Positions 17,897 to 27,279 of a stretch of 64,000 nt of DNA are shown in pieces. The stretch comes from G963668185 sp965237445 (lineage in GTDB: Bacteria > Chloroflexota > Dehalococcoidia > Lucifugimonadales > G963668185). The notes below the pieces were generated by a model. It did no database searches, was not told the DNA's origin, and saw only the letters and a list, made by a program, of their open reading frames with translations. Numbering within the stretch: the stretch's first letter is position 1; every line of letters starts with the position of its first letter. Location: assembly GCA_965237445.1 (NCBI GenBank), contig OZ250142.1:2728001-2792000 (forward strand), given 5' to 3'. Made by a program: the position numbers and the translations under genes.

Positions 17897-18925
17897 CTAC
17901 AAATGAGACTCTGCACGGGCCAGAAGGTGGCCGACGTGATGGCCCTCGTGGCAGTCTGACACCGTGGTCTCAAGCTGGAACGTAGCGTGCGTTATGTTGT
18001 AGTCGCTGTAGGCGATGTTGCGCATCTTTGCCAGCATTTCTTTCGAGTCGCCATCGTGCGACGGATCGATCAGGACGTGCGCGGAAAGAGCGTAGTAGTT
18101 CGAGGATATAGTCCAGACGTGAACGTCGTGGATTACAGTGACGCCATCCACATCCTCGATGTCGGCGCAGAGCTTGTACATGTCCACGTGCTCCGGCGTC
18201 CCCTCCACCAGCACCTGAACGACCTTCTGGAATAGTGGCCGGGTGCTGGCCAGAATCAATACTCCAATGACGATGCTGATTATAGGGTCGGCAATGTCCC
18301 AGCCAAATGACAGGATCAGCACGCCTGAGACGATGAGGCCCACCGAACCCATGAGGTCTCCCATCACGTGAAGGAAAGCCCCGTGGACGTTCAGACTGTG
18401 ACCTGCCTGAGCATGCAGGACGAACGCCACGATAATGTTGACCAGAAGCCCAACAGCGCCGATCGCCATCATGAGCACGCCTTCGATCTCAGCGCCGTGC
18501 AAGAACCTGCGGTATGCCTCGAAGAAGATCCACGCGGCGATCAACCAGAGGCTCACAGTGTTGATTAGTGCTGCCAGCACCTCGGTGCGGTGAAAGCCGA
18601 AGGTGCGAGCAACCGTGGCTTCCCTGTTCGAAATCCACATGGCGAGCAGAGCCAGCGTAATCGAAGCCGCGTCAGTGAGCATGTGCCCGGCGTCCGCCAG
18701 AAGAGCGAGGCTGCCTGAGAGCAGGCCGCCTATTACCTCGGCGATCATGTAGCTGCCGGTTAGGGTCAGCGCAATGAACAGGCTTCGCCGGCTGGCCTCT
18801 CTTAGGTCGTGGGCATGGTCGCGATGGCCGTGGTCATGGCCGGCGTGCCCATGCGTCATGGCGTGGTCATGAGCGTGCTCTTCATGGTCATGCCCACCTG
18901 AGTGCTGATCTTGCGATGACGTCAA
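17897..18925 (-). CDS. Cation diffusion facilitator (zinc-type) efflux transporter
   Basis: CDF-family metal exporter of about 342 aa, closest to the CzcD/ZitB group. The TTG start at 18925 is chosen because AGGAG lies 7 bp upstream and no known domain precedes it. A His-rich N-terminus (HDHEEHAHDHAMTHGHAGHD) is followed by six hydrophobic segments carrying the HxxxD metal-site pattern (ALLADAGHMLTDAAS) and by a cytoplasmic domain (DVDGVTVIHDVHVWTISSNY). It is the only minus-strand gene in the first 25 kb and separates the dppABCD cluster from sbcD/yhaN/dppF. Confidence 0.92.
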   Translation of the reverse strand: MTSSQDQHSGGHDHEEHAHDHAMTHGHAGHDHGHRDHAHDLREASRRSLFIALTLTGSYMIAEVIGGLLSGSLALLADAGHMLTDAASITLALLAMWISNREATVARTFGFHRTEVLAALINTVSLWLIAAWIFFEAYRRFLHGAEIEGVLMMAIGAVGLLVNIIVAFVLHAQAGHSLNVHGAFLHVMGDLMGSVGLIVSGVLILSFGWDIADPIISIVIGVLILASTRPLFQKVVQVLVEGTPEHVDMYKLCADIEDVDGVTVIHDVHVWTISSNYYALSAHVLIDPSHDGDSKEMLAKMRNIAYSDYNITHATFQLETTVSDCHEGHHVGHLLARAESHL

Positions 18926-19577
18926 CCCGGGTCTCCTAAGCAGTAAGCCGAGGACCGGACCGGCCGGAGCGACGCCGTCCCAATGCACCTGTAGTTGGCG
19001 ACGATATGTTAACCGAAGTACGCGATTGGCGCATTCCATGCAAGAGAATTGAACGCCTGCGGGTGCAAACTGCATCTCGAAGCGCAGGATGACGCGATGC
19101 TGCGCCGACTGGGGTCTGTCATGCTCGGACAGGCCGAATCGGAAAAATGTGTTCCATTATGTTCCGTTTTGTTCCATTTCGTAGCTGGGCACCGGGGAAT
19201 CGTGGAACTCTTTTGGAACACATTTGGTACCTAAACGGGTCACCTTCGGGGCCAGAATGGAACACAAATGGAACACGGTTAAGATTGCGGCTCGTAACCC
19301 CCAGGAGCGAGAGCGTCCCCCAAGCGACTGATTGCATGCCACCGTGCGGGACAGACTTGCGCCCCACGAAGGTGATCGACTGCTGTAGCTCATTGGCATG
19401 TAATACATGTGTTAATAATAGCACGCGCGTTCTCTGAGAGCAAGCAGACTTCATCCGGTCAATTGGAATCCAGTCATCGCATTGAGGCCTCCCGCCAGTA
19501 GTTTCGAATGGCACGTCCGAGGAATGACGCAGCTATCGTCCACCAGACGACAGTGAACGGTTACACTATCGAGTGAA
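18926..19577. other. 652-bp divergent intergenic region
   Basis: The region lies between the divergent CDF and SbcD-like genes. I see no protein-coding gene with family features. It holds the GTTCC/GGAAC array described at 19150-19275 and presumably promoters in both directions. The rest shows no structure I can name. Confidence 0.6.
19150..19275. repeat. Helically phased TGTTCC / GGAACA half-site array
   Basis: Three direct TGTTCC copies start at 19150, 19160 and 19170, exactly 10 bp apart. Inverted copies follow: GGAAC at 19204 and GGAACA at 19215 with a degenerate GGTAC at 19226, spaced 11 bp, and GGAACA at 19259 and 19270, again 11 bp apart. Flanking bases are A/T-rich. The spacing of one DNA turn suggests cooperative protein binding. 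It lies about 300 bp before the SbcD-like gene and about 230 bp before the CDF gene. Confidence 0.75.
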
Positions 19578-20849
19578 ATGGCGCTTCTCAGATTTGTTCA
19601 TGCCGCTGACCTCCACCTAGACAGCCCGTTCACTGGAATCAGGAGCGCCGCACCGGAGAACGTTGCCCAAGCCCTCTACAAGGCCACGTTCGAGGCCTAC
19701 GAGAACATAATCGACCTGTGTATCGAGGAGGGTGTCGACGCGCTGCTGGTCGCGGGCGATGTATACGACGGCGCGGACCGCAGCTTGCGGGCGCAGCAGG
19801 CGTTCATCCGGGGACTTCGGAGGCTGGACGAGGCCGGAATCCGCTCGTTTGTCTGCCACGGCAACCACGACCCTCTGAACGGCTGGGAGGCCCAGCTAGC
19901 TTATCCCGACTCGTGCCACCGGTTTGGGGCGGACTGGGAAGCAGTTCCCGTGATCGAAGACGATCCCGGCCGCGCCGTGGTGCATGGCATCAGCTACCCG
20001 CAGCAAGTTGTGGACCGCAACCTGGTGAGCGATCTCGGCACCGTGGAGCCTGGCCCCTTCAGCATTGGGCTGCTGCACGCGAACGTAGGCGACAAGCCGG
20101 GCCACGCGCCGTATGCCCCCTGTTCGCTAGATGATCTGGAACGCACAGGCATCGACTACTGGGCGCTGGGCCACGTCCACACGCGGGAGGAGATGCGGAG
20201 GCAATCGCCGGCGGTGGTCTACCCGGGCAACCCGCAGGGCAGGCACGTCAATGAGACAGGGGCGCGAGGCGTGTACCTGGTAGAAGTGGAAGGCGATGAG
20301 ATCCGGCTGGACTTCAGGCCGATGGACACAGTTCGCTGGGACCGGATCGAAGTAGACGTGGCTGAGGTCGAATCCGACCAGGAGTTGCACGACAACCTCT
20401 CCCGGCGCGTCCAAGATACGCTGGAAACAGCGGATGGAAGATGTCTGGTGGTGCGCATAACGCTCACTGGCAGGACTCCGCTTCACCGCACTATGCGCCA
20501 GGCTGACTATCTAGAAGATGTCCGAGAATCGATACTCAATGCTGAGTTCGCAGGCCAGTCCCAGTTCTCGTGGTGCGAGCGCATCGACGACCAAACGGCT
20601 TCGCCAATCGACCGGGATGAACTGCTCAAGGGGTCGGACTTCCTGGCAGAGGTGCTCTCAACGTCCGAGAGGGCCAAGCTGGATCCTGAAGTGCTGGCGA
20701 AGCTTCAGGGGAGGCTGGCTGACCTGTACCAACATCAACGGTACCGCCGTTATCTCGACGCGTACGGGCCTTCAGACGATGACCTGGTGGCGCTCCTAGA
20801 CGGAGCCGAGTCCTTGACCGTGGACCTGCTGGCGGAACCAAACCCGTGA
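19578..20849 (+). CDS. SbcD/YhaO-like DNA repair metallophosphoesterase
   Basis: Calcineurin-like phosphoesterase of 423 aa, the nuclease subunit of an SbcCD/YhaON-type complex acting on DNA ends. Metal-binding motifs in order: HAADLHLDSPF near residue 8, AGDVYD near 58, GNHDPLNGW near 95, and GHVHTREEM near 196. The N-terminal two thirds match the phosphoesterase; the rest is a capping or partner-binding region. Its TGA overlaps the ATG of the YhaN-like gene by 4 bp, so the two subunits are made together. Confidence 0.9.
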   Translation: MALLRFVHAADLHLDSPFTGIRSAAPENVAQALYKATFEAYENIIDLCIEEGVDALLVAGDVYDGADRSLRAQQAFIRGLRRLDEAGIRSFVCHGNHDPLNGWEAQLAYPDSCHRFGADWEAVPVIEDDPGRAVVHGISYPQQVVDRNLVSDLGTVEPGPFSIGLLHANVGDKPGHAPYAPCSLDDLERTGIDYWALGHVHTREEMRRQSPAVVYPGNPQGRHVNETGARGVYLVEVEGDEIRLDFRPMDTVRWDRIEVDVAEVESDQELHDNLSRRVQDTLETADGRCLVVRITLTGRTPLHRTMRQADYLEDVRESILNAEFAGQSQFSWCERIDDQTASPIDRDELLKGSDFLAEVLSTSERAKLDPEVLAKLQGRLADLYQHQRYRRYLDAYGPSDDDLVALLDGAESLTVDLLAEPNP

Positions 20850-23800
20850 AGCTACGAGACATCCACGTCGACGGTTTCGGACGTTTCGCCGACCGGAGCT
20901 TCGGACCGCTCGAACGGCCGATCACCGTGTTCAGCGGTGCGAACGAGGCCGGCAAGAGCACACTGCTGGAGTTCGTTCGCCGTGTCCTGTACGGATTCCC
21001 GGACGGGCGCTCCAATGCAAACCTGTACAGGCCATTGGCGGGCGGGAACCATGGAGGCAGCCTGACGATCGAAAGCGCCGACCGCCTGCGCTACAACGTC
21101 CGAAGAAGCCAAGGGGCCAGGGGCGGCACCGTTACCTTGACTGCCGATACCGGAGAGCCTCTGCCGGACTCTGAGCTGTACCGGCTGCTTGGCGGCAATC
21201 CTGAGTACATCTTCAACCGAGTGTTCACCTTCACGCTCGAAGAACTGTATGCCAGCGACCTGCTGAGCGACGAGAACGTGAATGACTACATATACAGCGA
21301 GGGCATGGGCGTCTCTGCCCTGCCGGCCGCCCTGAGAAAAATCAGGCGCGACAAGGAGGACCTGTTTCGAAGAGGCGGCAGTACGCAGAAGATTTATCAC
21401 GTAGCAAACCGACTGCAAGGCGTAGACGGTTCTCTCCAGGAGGTCGCCAACAACGCGGCAACGTTCGCCAGTCTCACCGCAGATTTGACCAGCGCGAACC
21501 AGCATCTACAAGAGCAAGCTAAGCGGCGCGATTCGCTGACCCTCGAGCAGCGCCACTTTGTACAGTTGAGGTCCTGCTGGAGCGACTGGATCGCGCTGGA
21601 CGCGGCAGAGTCTCGACTCAGCCAGATACCGGCAATCGAGGACTTCCCTGCCGACGGCGTAAACAGGCTTGAGAGAGTAGAAGAGCGCATCAGGAACGCG
21701 GAACGTTCGCAGGTAGACGAACAAGAGAAGGTGAAAGTCCTGGCGGAGCAGGTGGAGGGTCTTGATTCGGGCACAGGCGTCCTGGAACGAGAGGATGACA
21801 TTCAGGCGATCGCAAGAGGAAGCGACTCTCTCGATCAGTCGATCAAGGACCTCCCTGAACGTGAGGCCGAACTAAGAACCCGGAAGAAGAATCTTGAAGG
21901 CACGCTGCGGGAGTTGGGTCCGGCGTGGGATGTGGACCGCCTGGAGCGGTTCGACCTGTCCCTCGAAGTAAGGCAGGAGGTCTCAGAACTCGGCGATCGA
22001 CTCAAATCGGCTCAGGCAGTTGAGCAGAGATGCGAGGCCGACAAGGGCCAACTCGAACATGGATTGCGTGAGGTTGCCGAGGCCGAAGAAGAGGCATGCC
22101 AGCAACTTGATGCAGCGGCAATGCCAAAGCTGACTGAGGCCGAGATCCGAGAACAACGCGGCCATGTCCGTTCGGCGAGGGCCTGTCTTGGAGAACGCGA
22201 CAGAAGTCGTGAACAGCGGGCGGCATTGGAAGGCCAGCTTGCTGCATCGACATCCACGAGTGGCGGCGGCGCCTCGACGCGGTGGTTAGTCGCCGGGCTT
22301 TGCTTCGTGCTGGGCATTGTCGCAGTCGTTTTGGGCCTGATCACCGGAGGTGACGCCACAATCCCCTTAATGGCAGCCGGCCTGGTGCTGGCAGCCGTGG
22401 GACTGATCCTGTTCGTGTACTTGCTCAGGTCGGGGAACGCCGCTGAAGGTGAGTCGCCATTGCTGGCCACGATCCGACAACAACAGTCGGACGCAAAGGC
22501 CGCAGTTGACAGGAGTGAGTCAGAACTGACGGAGCTGGCAGAGACCCTGGGCTTGAAAGAGGTCTCTGAATCATCAATCGCAGACGCCGAGGAGGCGTTG
22601 GATGATGAGACAAGGCGAATCCAAGCACATGCCCAACTGGTGGCCAACCTCAACAGAGAAACCGCTTTCAAGGATGTCCGGAAGAAGAGAATGAAAGACG
22701 CTGAGAGTGCATTGCAGGCCGCTGCAGATATACGGCTCACAGCGAGAGGGGCGTGGCAGGGTTGGCTAGAGTCGCGCAGCCTATCGGAAAGGTTTTCTCC
22801 CGACGGTGTGGACTTATTGGCCGGACAGATTGCCCGAGCACGCGACCAACTTGGCACTGTTGGAGACTGGGAGCAGCGCGTGGACGCGATCAAGCGGGAC
22901 CTCACGGAGCATTTCCTAAACGTTGAACCACACGCGTTGGCCTTAGGGATTCCGGTTGAGGCTGACGAGCATCGTTCGATAGCCGCGGGGGCGGACAGGC
23001 TAATTGCACTTCTGGAGGAGAGCCGCGAAACGGAGCGGGAGCGAAAGAGCCTGGAGGACCGCCTGAGTGACCGCCAACGGGAAGCTGAGGCGGCCCAGCG
23101 TGAACTTATCGACGCCCAGGAGGAGTTGGGCCGCCTGCTCGAACTGGGCGGGGCGTCCAATGCAGAGGAATTTCGGCGCAGGCACTCTCATGCGGAGGAG
23201 CGCCTCCAACTCGAGGGCAGTGTTCGCGACATCATGCACCGCCTTACAGAGGCCAGCGGGCCGGGTGCGGCCTTGGAATCGCTGCTTGCGGCACTGGAAC
23301 ATGCCGAACATCAAACAATTGAGGCTGAGATTGAAAGGCTAGAGGAAGAGTTCAGAGTTGTCGAGTCAGAGCAACAGCAGACAGCAAGCGATCGAGGTTC
23401 TATCGAAACCCAATTGCAGCAGATCGAAGGGGAGGAAGCTTCATCGAGGCTTCGAATGGAGCGCGGTCAACTGATCGAAGAGATACGGGCACACGCGAGC
23501 GAATGGGCCAAGCTAACGCTCGCGGAAGCACTGATCGATGAGGCGCGCTCGAAGTTCGAGCGCGAGCGCCAACCGGACGTGATCCGTGAGGCGGAATCGT
23601 TCTTCCGGGATACAACTGGCGGCCGCTACGACTCGGTGTTTTCGCCGCTCGGGGAGCAGTCGATCTACGTTACGGACTCGAACGGCAACTCGAAGCAGCC
23701 ATCTCAGTTGAGCCGAGGAACACGGGAGCAACTTTTCCTTTCGCTGCGGTTCGGGCTTGTTCGTGAACTCGGCAGAAGAAACGAGACGCTGCCCGTAATC

Positions 23801-23980
23801 GTGGACGAGGTGCTGGTGAACTTCGATCCGGAGCGGGCACTTCGGGCCGCCTCGGCATTCGTACGCCTGGCCGAGGACAACCAGGTACTCGTGTTCACCT
23901 GCCATCCAAGAACGGTCGATCTCTTCAAAGAGGCCGCAGCTACAGCCGGGGCTCAAGAACCGGAAGTTGTCAACCTGTAA
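20846..23980 (+). CDS. YhaN-like AAA ATPase (SbcC/Rad50 relative)
   Basis: A 1044-aa SMC-like ATPase partner of the upstream nuclease. The N-terminus has Walker A GANEAGKST near residue 32. Two long coiled-coil arms flank a central pair of hydrophobic segments near residues 472-532 (LVAGLCFVLGIVAVVLGLIT and LMAAGLVLAAVGLILFVYLL), a layout known for YhaN rather than SbcC. The C-terminus has the signature LSRGTREQLFLSLRFGL and Walker B LPVIVDEVLVNFDPERA. The hydrophobic centre implies membrane association. The 11-bp gap to the following dppF-like gene suggests one transcript. Confidence 0.9.
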   Translation: MKLRDIHVDGFGRFADRSFGPLERPITVFSGANEAGKSTLLEFVRRVLYGFPDGRSNANLYRPLAGGNHGGSLTIESADRLRYNVRRSQGARGGTVTLTADTGEPLPDSELYRLLGGNPEYIFNRVFTFTLEELYASDLLSDENVNDYIYSEGMGVSALPAALRKIRRDKEDLFRRGGSTQKIYHVANRLQGVDGSLQEVANNAATFASLTADLTSANQHLQEQAKRRDSLTLEQRHFVQLRSCWSDWIALDAAESRLSQIPAIEDFPADGVNRLERVEERIRNAERSQVDEQEKVKVLAEQVEGLDSGTGVLEREDDIQAIARGSDSLDQSIKDLPEREAELRTRKKNLEGTLRELGPAWDVDRLERFDLSLEVRQEVSELGDRLKSAQAVEQRCEADKGQLEHGLREVAEAEEEACQQLDAAAMPKLTEAEIREQRGHVRSARACLGERDRSREQRAALEGQLAASTSTSGGGASTRWLVAGLCFVLGIVAVVLGLITGGDATIPLMAAGLVLAAVGLILFVYLLRSGNAAEGESPLLATIRQQQSDAKAAVDRSESELTELAETLGLKEVSESSIADAEEALDDETRRIQAHAQLVANLNRETAFKDVRKKRMKDAESALQAAADIRLTARGAWQGWLESRSLSERFSPDGVDLLAGQIARARDQLGTVGDWEQRVDAIKRDLTEHFLNVEPHALALGIPVEADEHRSIAAGADRLIALLEESRETERERKSLEDRLSDRQREAEAAQRELIDAQEELGRLLELGGASNAEEFRRRHSHAEERLQLEGSVRDIMHRLTEASGPGAALESLLAALEHAEHQTIEAEIERLEEEFRVVESEQQQTASDRGSIETQLQQIEGEEASSRLRMERGQLIEEIRAHASEWAKLTLAEALIDEARSKFERERQPDVIREAESFFRDTTGGRYDSVFSPLGEQSIYVTDSNGNSKQPSQLSRGTREQLFLSLRFGLVRELGRRNETLPVIVDEVLVNFDPERALRAASAFVRLAEDNQVLVFTCHPRTVDLFKEAAATAGAQEPEVVNL

Positions 23981-23991
23981 CGGACCGTAAG

Positions 23992-25008
23992 ATGAAAAAC
24001 TCACAGCCATTGCAAGACGCCGGCCGCCCTCTGTTGAGCATCAAGCAACTCAGGAAGCACTACCCTGTGCATGCGAGCTGGTACAAGCGCAGCAAGAGCC
24101 TGGTGCACGCTGTCGACGGTATCAGCTTCGATGTGGGCCGGGGCGAGAGCTTCGGGCTCGCCGGGGAATCGGGCTGTGGGAAGACCACCGCCGGGAAGCT
24201 AATTGTCAGGCTGGTAGACGCAACTTCCGGCAGTATCATCTTCGACGATGGCAAAGGCCAACCGGTGGACGTGGCCACGCTGGCAGGCCGAAACCTGAGG
24301 GCATACAGGAAGAACGCCCAGATGATCTTCCAAGACCCGTACGAGTCGATCAACCCCCGTCGAACGGTCTACGACACGATAGTCGAGCCGCTGCAGGTCC
24401 AGAAGATCGGCAGCCCCCTGGAGCGGATCGAGCGCGTGACGCAGATGTTGGCCATGGTTGGCTTGAATCCGCCGCGAACGTTCCTGTTCCGCTACCCGCA
24501 CGAGCTCTCAGGCGGTCAGAGGCAGCGGGTCGCGATCGCGAGGGCCCTGGTGGTGGAGCCTTCCTTTGTGGTGGCGGACGAGCCCACTTCGATGCTCGAC
24601 GCCTCTATAAGGACGGGCGTCATGCGCCTAATGGACGACCTCGCCGGCCGCCTTGGGATTGGCTACCTGTACATCACCCACGACCTTGCAGTGGCACGGT
24701 ATGCGTGTACGCGTATCGCGGTCATGTACCTTGGGAAGCTCATGGAGGTCGGCGAGACGGAGGACCTGCTGCGCCAGCCACAGCACCCGTATACGCGCGC
24801 GCTGGTCTCGGCGGCGCCTGTTCCCGACCCGTCCGTGACGCGGCCGCCGGTCAACATAGTGGGCGGAGTCACGACTGCGATTGATCCGCCCGCGAGGTGC
24901 CGGTTCTACTTGCGCTGCCCGATCGCAGACGAGTTCTGTCGAGACAACGATCAGCCTCCCCTGGAAGACAAGGGTGGAGGCAGGCTGGTGGCGTGTTACA
25001 AGGTCTAG
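23992..25008 (+). CDS. Peptide-type ABC transporter ATPase (DppF/OppF-like)
   Basis: ATPase of 338 aa completing the peptide importer. Walker A is GESGCGKTT, the signature LSGGQRQRVAIARAL, Walker B FVVADEPTSMLDAS, and a C-terminal oligopeptide-transporter domain has CRFYLRCPIADEFC. It is 6 kb downstream of dppD, behind a reversed CDF gene and the sbcD/yhaN pair. An insertion or rearrangement between dppD and dppF is the likeliest history (inference). The next feature is the tmRNA gene. Confidence 0.9.
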   Translation: MKNSQPLQDAGRPLLSIKQLRKHYPVHASWYKRSKSLVHAVDGISFDVGRGESFGLAGESGCGKTTAGKLIVRLVDATSGSIIFDDGKGQPVDVATLAGRNLRAYRKNAQMIFQDPYESINPRRTVYDTIVEPLQVQKIGSPLERIERVTQMLAMVGLNPPRTFLFRYPHELSGGQRQRVAIARALVVEPSFVVADEPTSMLDASIRTGVMRLMDDLAGRLGIGYLYITHDLAVARYACTRIAVMYLGKLMEVGETEDLLRQPQHPYTRALVSAAPVPDPSVTRPPVNIVGGVTTAIDPPARCRFYLRCPIADEFCRDNDQPPLEDKGGGRLVACYKV

Positions 25009-25031
25009 GGGCCGCCGCGGGAAGCTAGTGC

Positions 25032-25037
25032 TATAAT
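25032..25037 (+). promoter_or_regulatory. -10 element of the tmRNA promoter
   Basis: A perfect TATAAT stands 11 bp upstream of the predicted tmRNA 5' end at 25049, immediately after the dppF-like stop. No good -35 match is visible at the usual 17-bp spacing. Confidence 0.65.
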
Positions 25038-25048
25038 GATGGCGATGT

Positions 25049-25402
25049 GGGGACGCGTGGTTTCGACAGGGGAGTTGTTCAGAGGACTGCAGGCCGGGGC
25101 GCTATCGGACCCCGTTAACAAGGTAGCAAAAAAGTAACTGGCGAACCTGAACTCGCCCTAGCCGCCTAACCGGGCTGCTACGTCCTGCCCCGGTTGTCCT
25201 CGAGACCAGGGACAGGGCGCCAACAATCGAGGCGCTGCCCGGCGTACGCCGATAAGTCGGGCCTAAGACACTTCGGCTCAACCTCTTGGAGCTCCATGCC
25301 GGCAGGGGGCCTTAGAGGCGAAAGTAACTTCCGGCTAAGCCTGTAGAGGTGTTCTTGAAAGCTCCGTTGGACGGGGAGTTCGACTCTCCCCCGTCTCCAC
25401 CA
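25049..25402 (+). ncRNA. ssrA: tmRNA (transfer-messenger RNA)
   Basis: One-piece tmRNA of about 354 nt that rescues stalled ribosomes. The 5' end GGGGACG pairs with CGTCTCC just before ACCA at 25399-25402 to form a 7-bp acceptor stem. TGGTTTCGACAGGGG follows the 5' stem and GAGTTCGACTCTC is the T-arm. The tag reading frame runs from the resume codon GGC at 25140 to TAA at 25167 and encodes GEPELALAA, preceded by an A-rich AAAAAAGTAACT. CCA is encoded. The GEPEL start resembles the short tag known from Dehalococcoides, as I recall it. Confidence 0.95.
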
Positions 25403-25660
25403 CTTCAATTGGTGCACGCCCTCGCGCCCTCAACAGCGCCAATCACTGCTTAAGAAGACTTCTCCGTAGAGAGAAGTGGCGTCCAGTCACCCGCAGAAAC
25501 AGGCCGACCAAGGTCTATCTGCCGTACAGGCCTTAAGGAGCATGAGCGGCCGCTGAGCACTTCTCGCTAGGGCGTCAGCACGTGCCACCGGTCATAGGGT
25601 CCCATCTTTCCGGACACCGTTCACTAGCGCCACAAGATTTGGCTTAAGGGTTAGCCGGCC

Positions 25661-26893
25661 TCAGCTCAGCAGTTGATTGTTCTGCTTGATGACCTGGCCA
25701 GCCTTAACGACGGTGTTGACGCTGTGCAGAGCCTTAATGTCCGCGAGCGGGTCTCCGTTCACAATCAACACGTCGGCCGATTTGCCCTTCTCAATGGTGC
25801 CAGTCTCGGCAATAATGCCCAGACATTCCGCGGATGTCTTCGTGGATGAAACAATGGCGTCCATAGGTGAGATACCCATGCCAGATACCATCACTTCAGG
25901 CGTGTACGCAAAATCTCCGAAGCGCGCATAGGACACACCCATGTCCATTCCTGTTACAAACTTGATACCCCGGTCCCACATGTCCTTCAGAATCTCGTAA
26001 CGCAAGCTTGGGTCACGCATCATCGCGGCACGTTCCGGATCAGGCTCTGCCCTCATTCTGTTGAGATGGCCCAGAGCAAGAGTGGGATCGACATACAGAC
26101 CCTTCTCCGCAATCTCGTCGGCTGTTCTTGGATCGTAGTCAAACATTTCGTCCGGGTCCTCGGCCAGCCACGTGCAGTGGATCAGGTTGTGGATACCTGC
26201 CTCCACGCAGTTCTTGACCCCTTTCGCAGCGTGACAGTGGGCGGCTACACGCAGACCGAGGCGTTCCGCGTCGGTAACCGCTGCCTGCAATGTTGCGGAG
26301 TCGTACTGCGCTTCTCGCAAGTTTGTGCCGGGTGTGAGAGCACCGCCCGTCGAGATGATCTTGATGCAGTCGGCCCCCTGCTTAAACTGCCTGCGAATCG
26401 CCTTTACAACGTCCATGGCAGTGTCGGCTTCAGTGCCGAACATGTTGCAATGACCGCCAGTGGTTGTGATGGGGAATCCTGAAGCCAGCAGTCTTGGTCC
26501 GGGAATCAGCCCTCTTTCGATAGCCTCTCGAATGGGAAACACGATGTTGTTCTTGCTGCCCAAGTCCCGCATCGTCGTCACGCCCGAGTTCAAGGCGGTT
26601 CTCACTGCCTGAACTCCCCTGACCAGCAGCGTCTCATCACTCTCTGTAGTGATCTGTGCGTAAACGTCCGGCTCGGCGCTGAGATGAATGTGGGAGTGCA
26701 TCTCAATGAAGCCTGGCATGATGGTCCCGTCTTCCGACGCAATCACCTCATAGTCTTGGTGCTTGTCGGCTGACAAAGCATCCTGGGTCGTTACCTCGGC
26801 AATCACCCCATCCTCGATCAAAACGGCTGCATTTTTGAGCGGCGCCCGACCGGAGCCGTCGATCAACTGGGGTGCTTCAAGGATCAGTCTCAT
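25661..26893 (-). CDS. Amidohydrolase family protein (imidazolonepropionase/prolidase-like)
   Basis: Metal-dependent hydrolase of about 410 aa. ATG at 26893 (MRLILEAPQLIDGSG) is preferred, with GGAG 11 bp upstream; the frame stays open to 26944. Metal-site motifs in order: MHSHIH near residue 60, CIKIISTGG near 177, AAHCHAAKG and LIHCTWL near 220-243, and TGMDMGVSY near 300. This arrangement suits the subfamily that cleaves cyclic amides or Xaa-Pro dipeptides, but the substrate is not determinable. It lies alone, converging on the tmRNA. Confidence 0.88.
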   Translation of the reverse strand: MRLILEAPQLIDGSGRAPLKNAAVLIEDGVIAEVTTQDALSADKHQDYEVIASEDGTIMPGFIEMHSHIHLSAEPDVYAQITTESDETLLVRGVQAVRTALNSGVTTMRDLGSKNNIVFPIREAIERGLIPGPRLLASGFPITTTGGHCNMFGTEADTAMDVVKAIRRQFKQGADCIKIISTGGALTPGTNLREAQYDSATLQAAVTDAERLGLRVAAHCHAAKGVKNCVEAGIHNLIHCTWLAEDPDEMFDYDPRTADEIAEKGLYVDPTLALGHLNRMRAEPDPERAAMMRDPSLRYEILKDMWDRGIKFVTGMDMGVSYARFGDFAYTPEVMVSGMGISPMDAIVSSTKTSAECLGIIAETGTIEKGKSADVLIVNGDPLADIKALHSVNTVVKAGQVIKQNNQLLS

Positions 26894-27279
26894 CGGCTGC
26901 ACTGCTCCTGCGGAGGTGAATTCGGCGATTGTAGCACTCCCCACTTTGGCAACCGTACTCGGCTTTCGGACAACAACTGCCGCGGGCTCTGCTCAGGGCC
27001 GGCTACTTCGACCGGAACAGGTGTGGAGGACGAGGTGGCACTGCCCGTTGTCTACGTGGGCCGGACAGCGCAGTTAGCGCCAAAACGGCGAGAACCACGG
27101 CTGCGGACCTTTACGTCCGAACCCCTATTCAGTGTGGGTTAGCGAATGTTGACGATCTCGGCTGAATGGGGACTTCACATAGGCTTGGACTGACGCTCGA
27201 ATGGCTTCGAAACCCAGTGCTAGCTCTCCACGTCCTATCTAGCCAAAGAGACTCCCAAAGCCCCCCGCGGGCACCAAGC
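26894..27279. other. 386-bp intergenic region
   Basis: The region separates two minus-strand genes, the amidohydrolase and the RND exporter. It should hold the amidohydrolase promoter and the end of the RND transcript. I see no gene, hairpin or repeat worth naming. Confidence 0.5.

Noticed and set aside
22012..23160. Long antisense open frame (382 codons) within the YhaN-like gene
   Set aside because: It is a low-complexity Ser/Arg/Ala-rich shadow of the coding strand with no domain, and the plus strand encodes a complete ATPase.
25458..25477. Hairpin ACTTCTC-CGTAGA-GAGAAGT downstream of tmRNA as its terminator
   Set aside because: The stem is perfect over 7 bp, but it is 56 bp after the RNA end, is AT-weak and has no T-run. 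I did not list it as a terminator.
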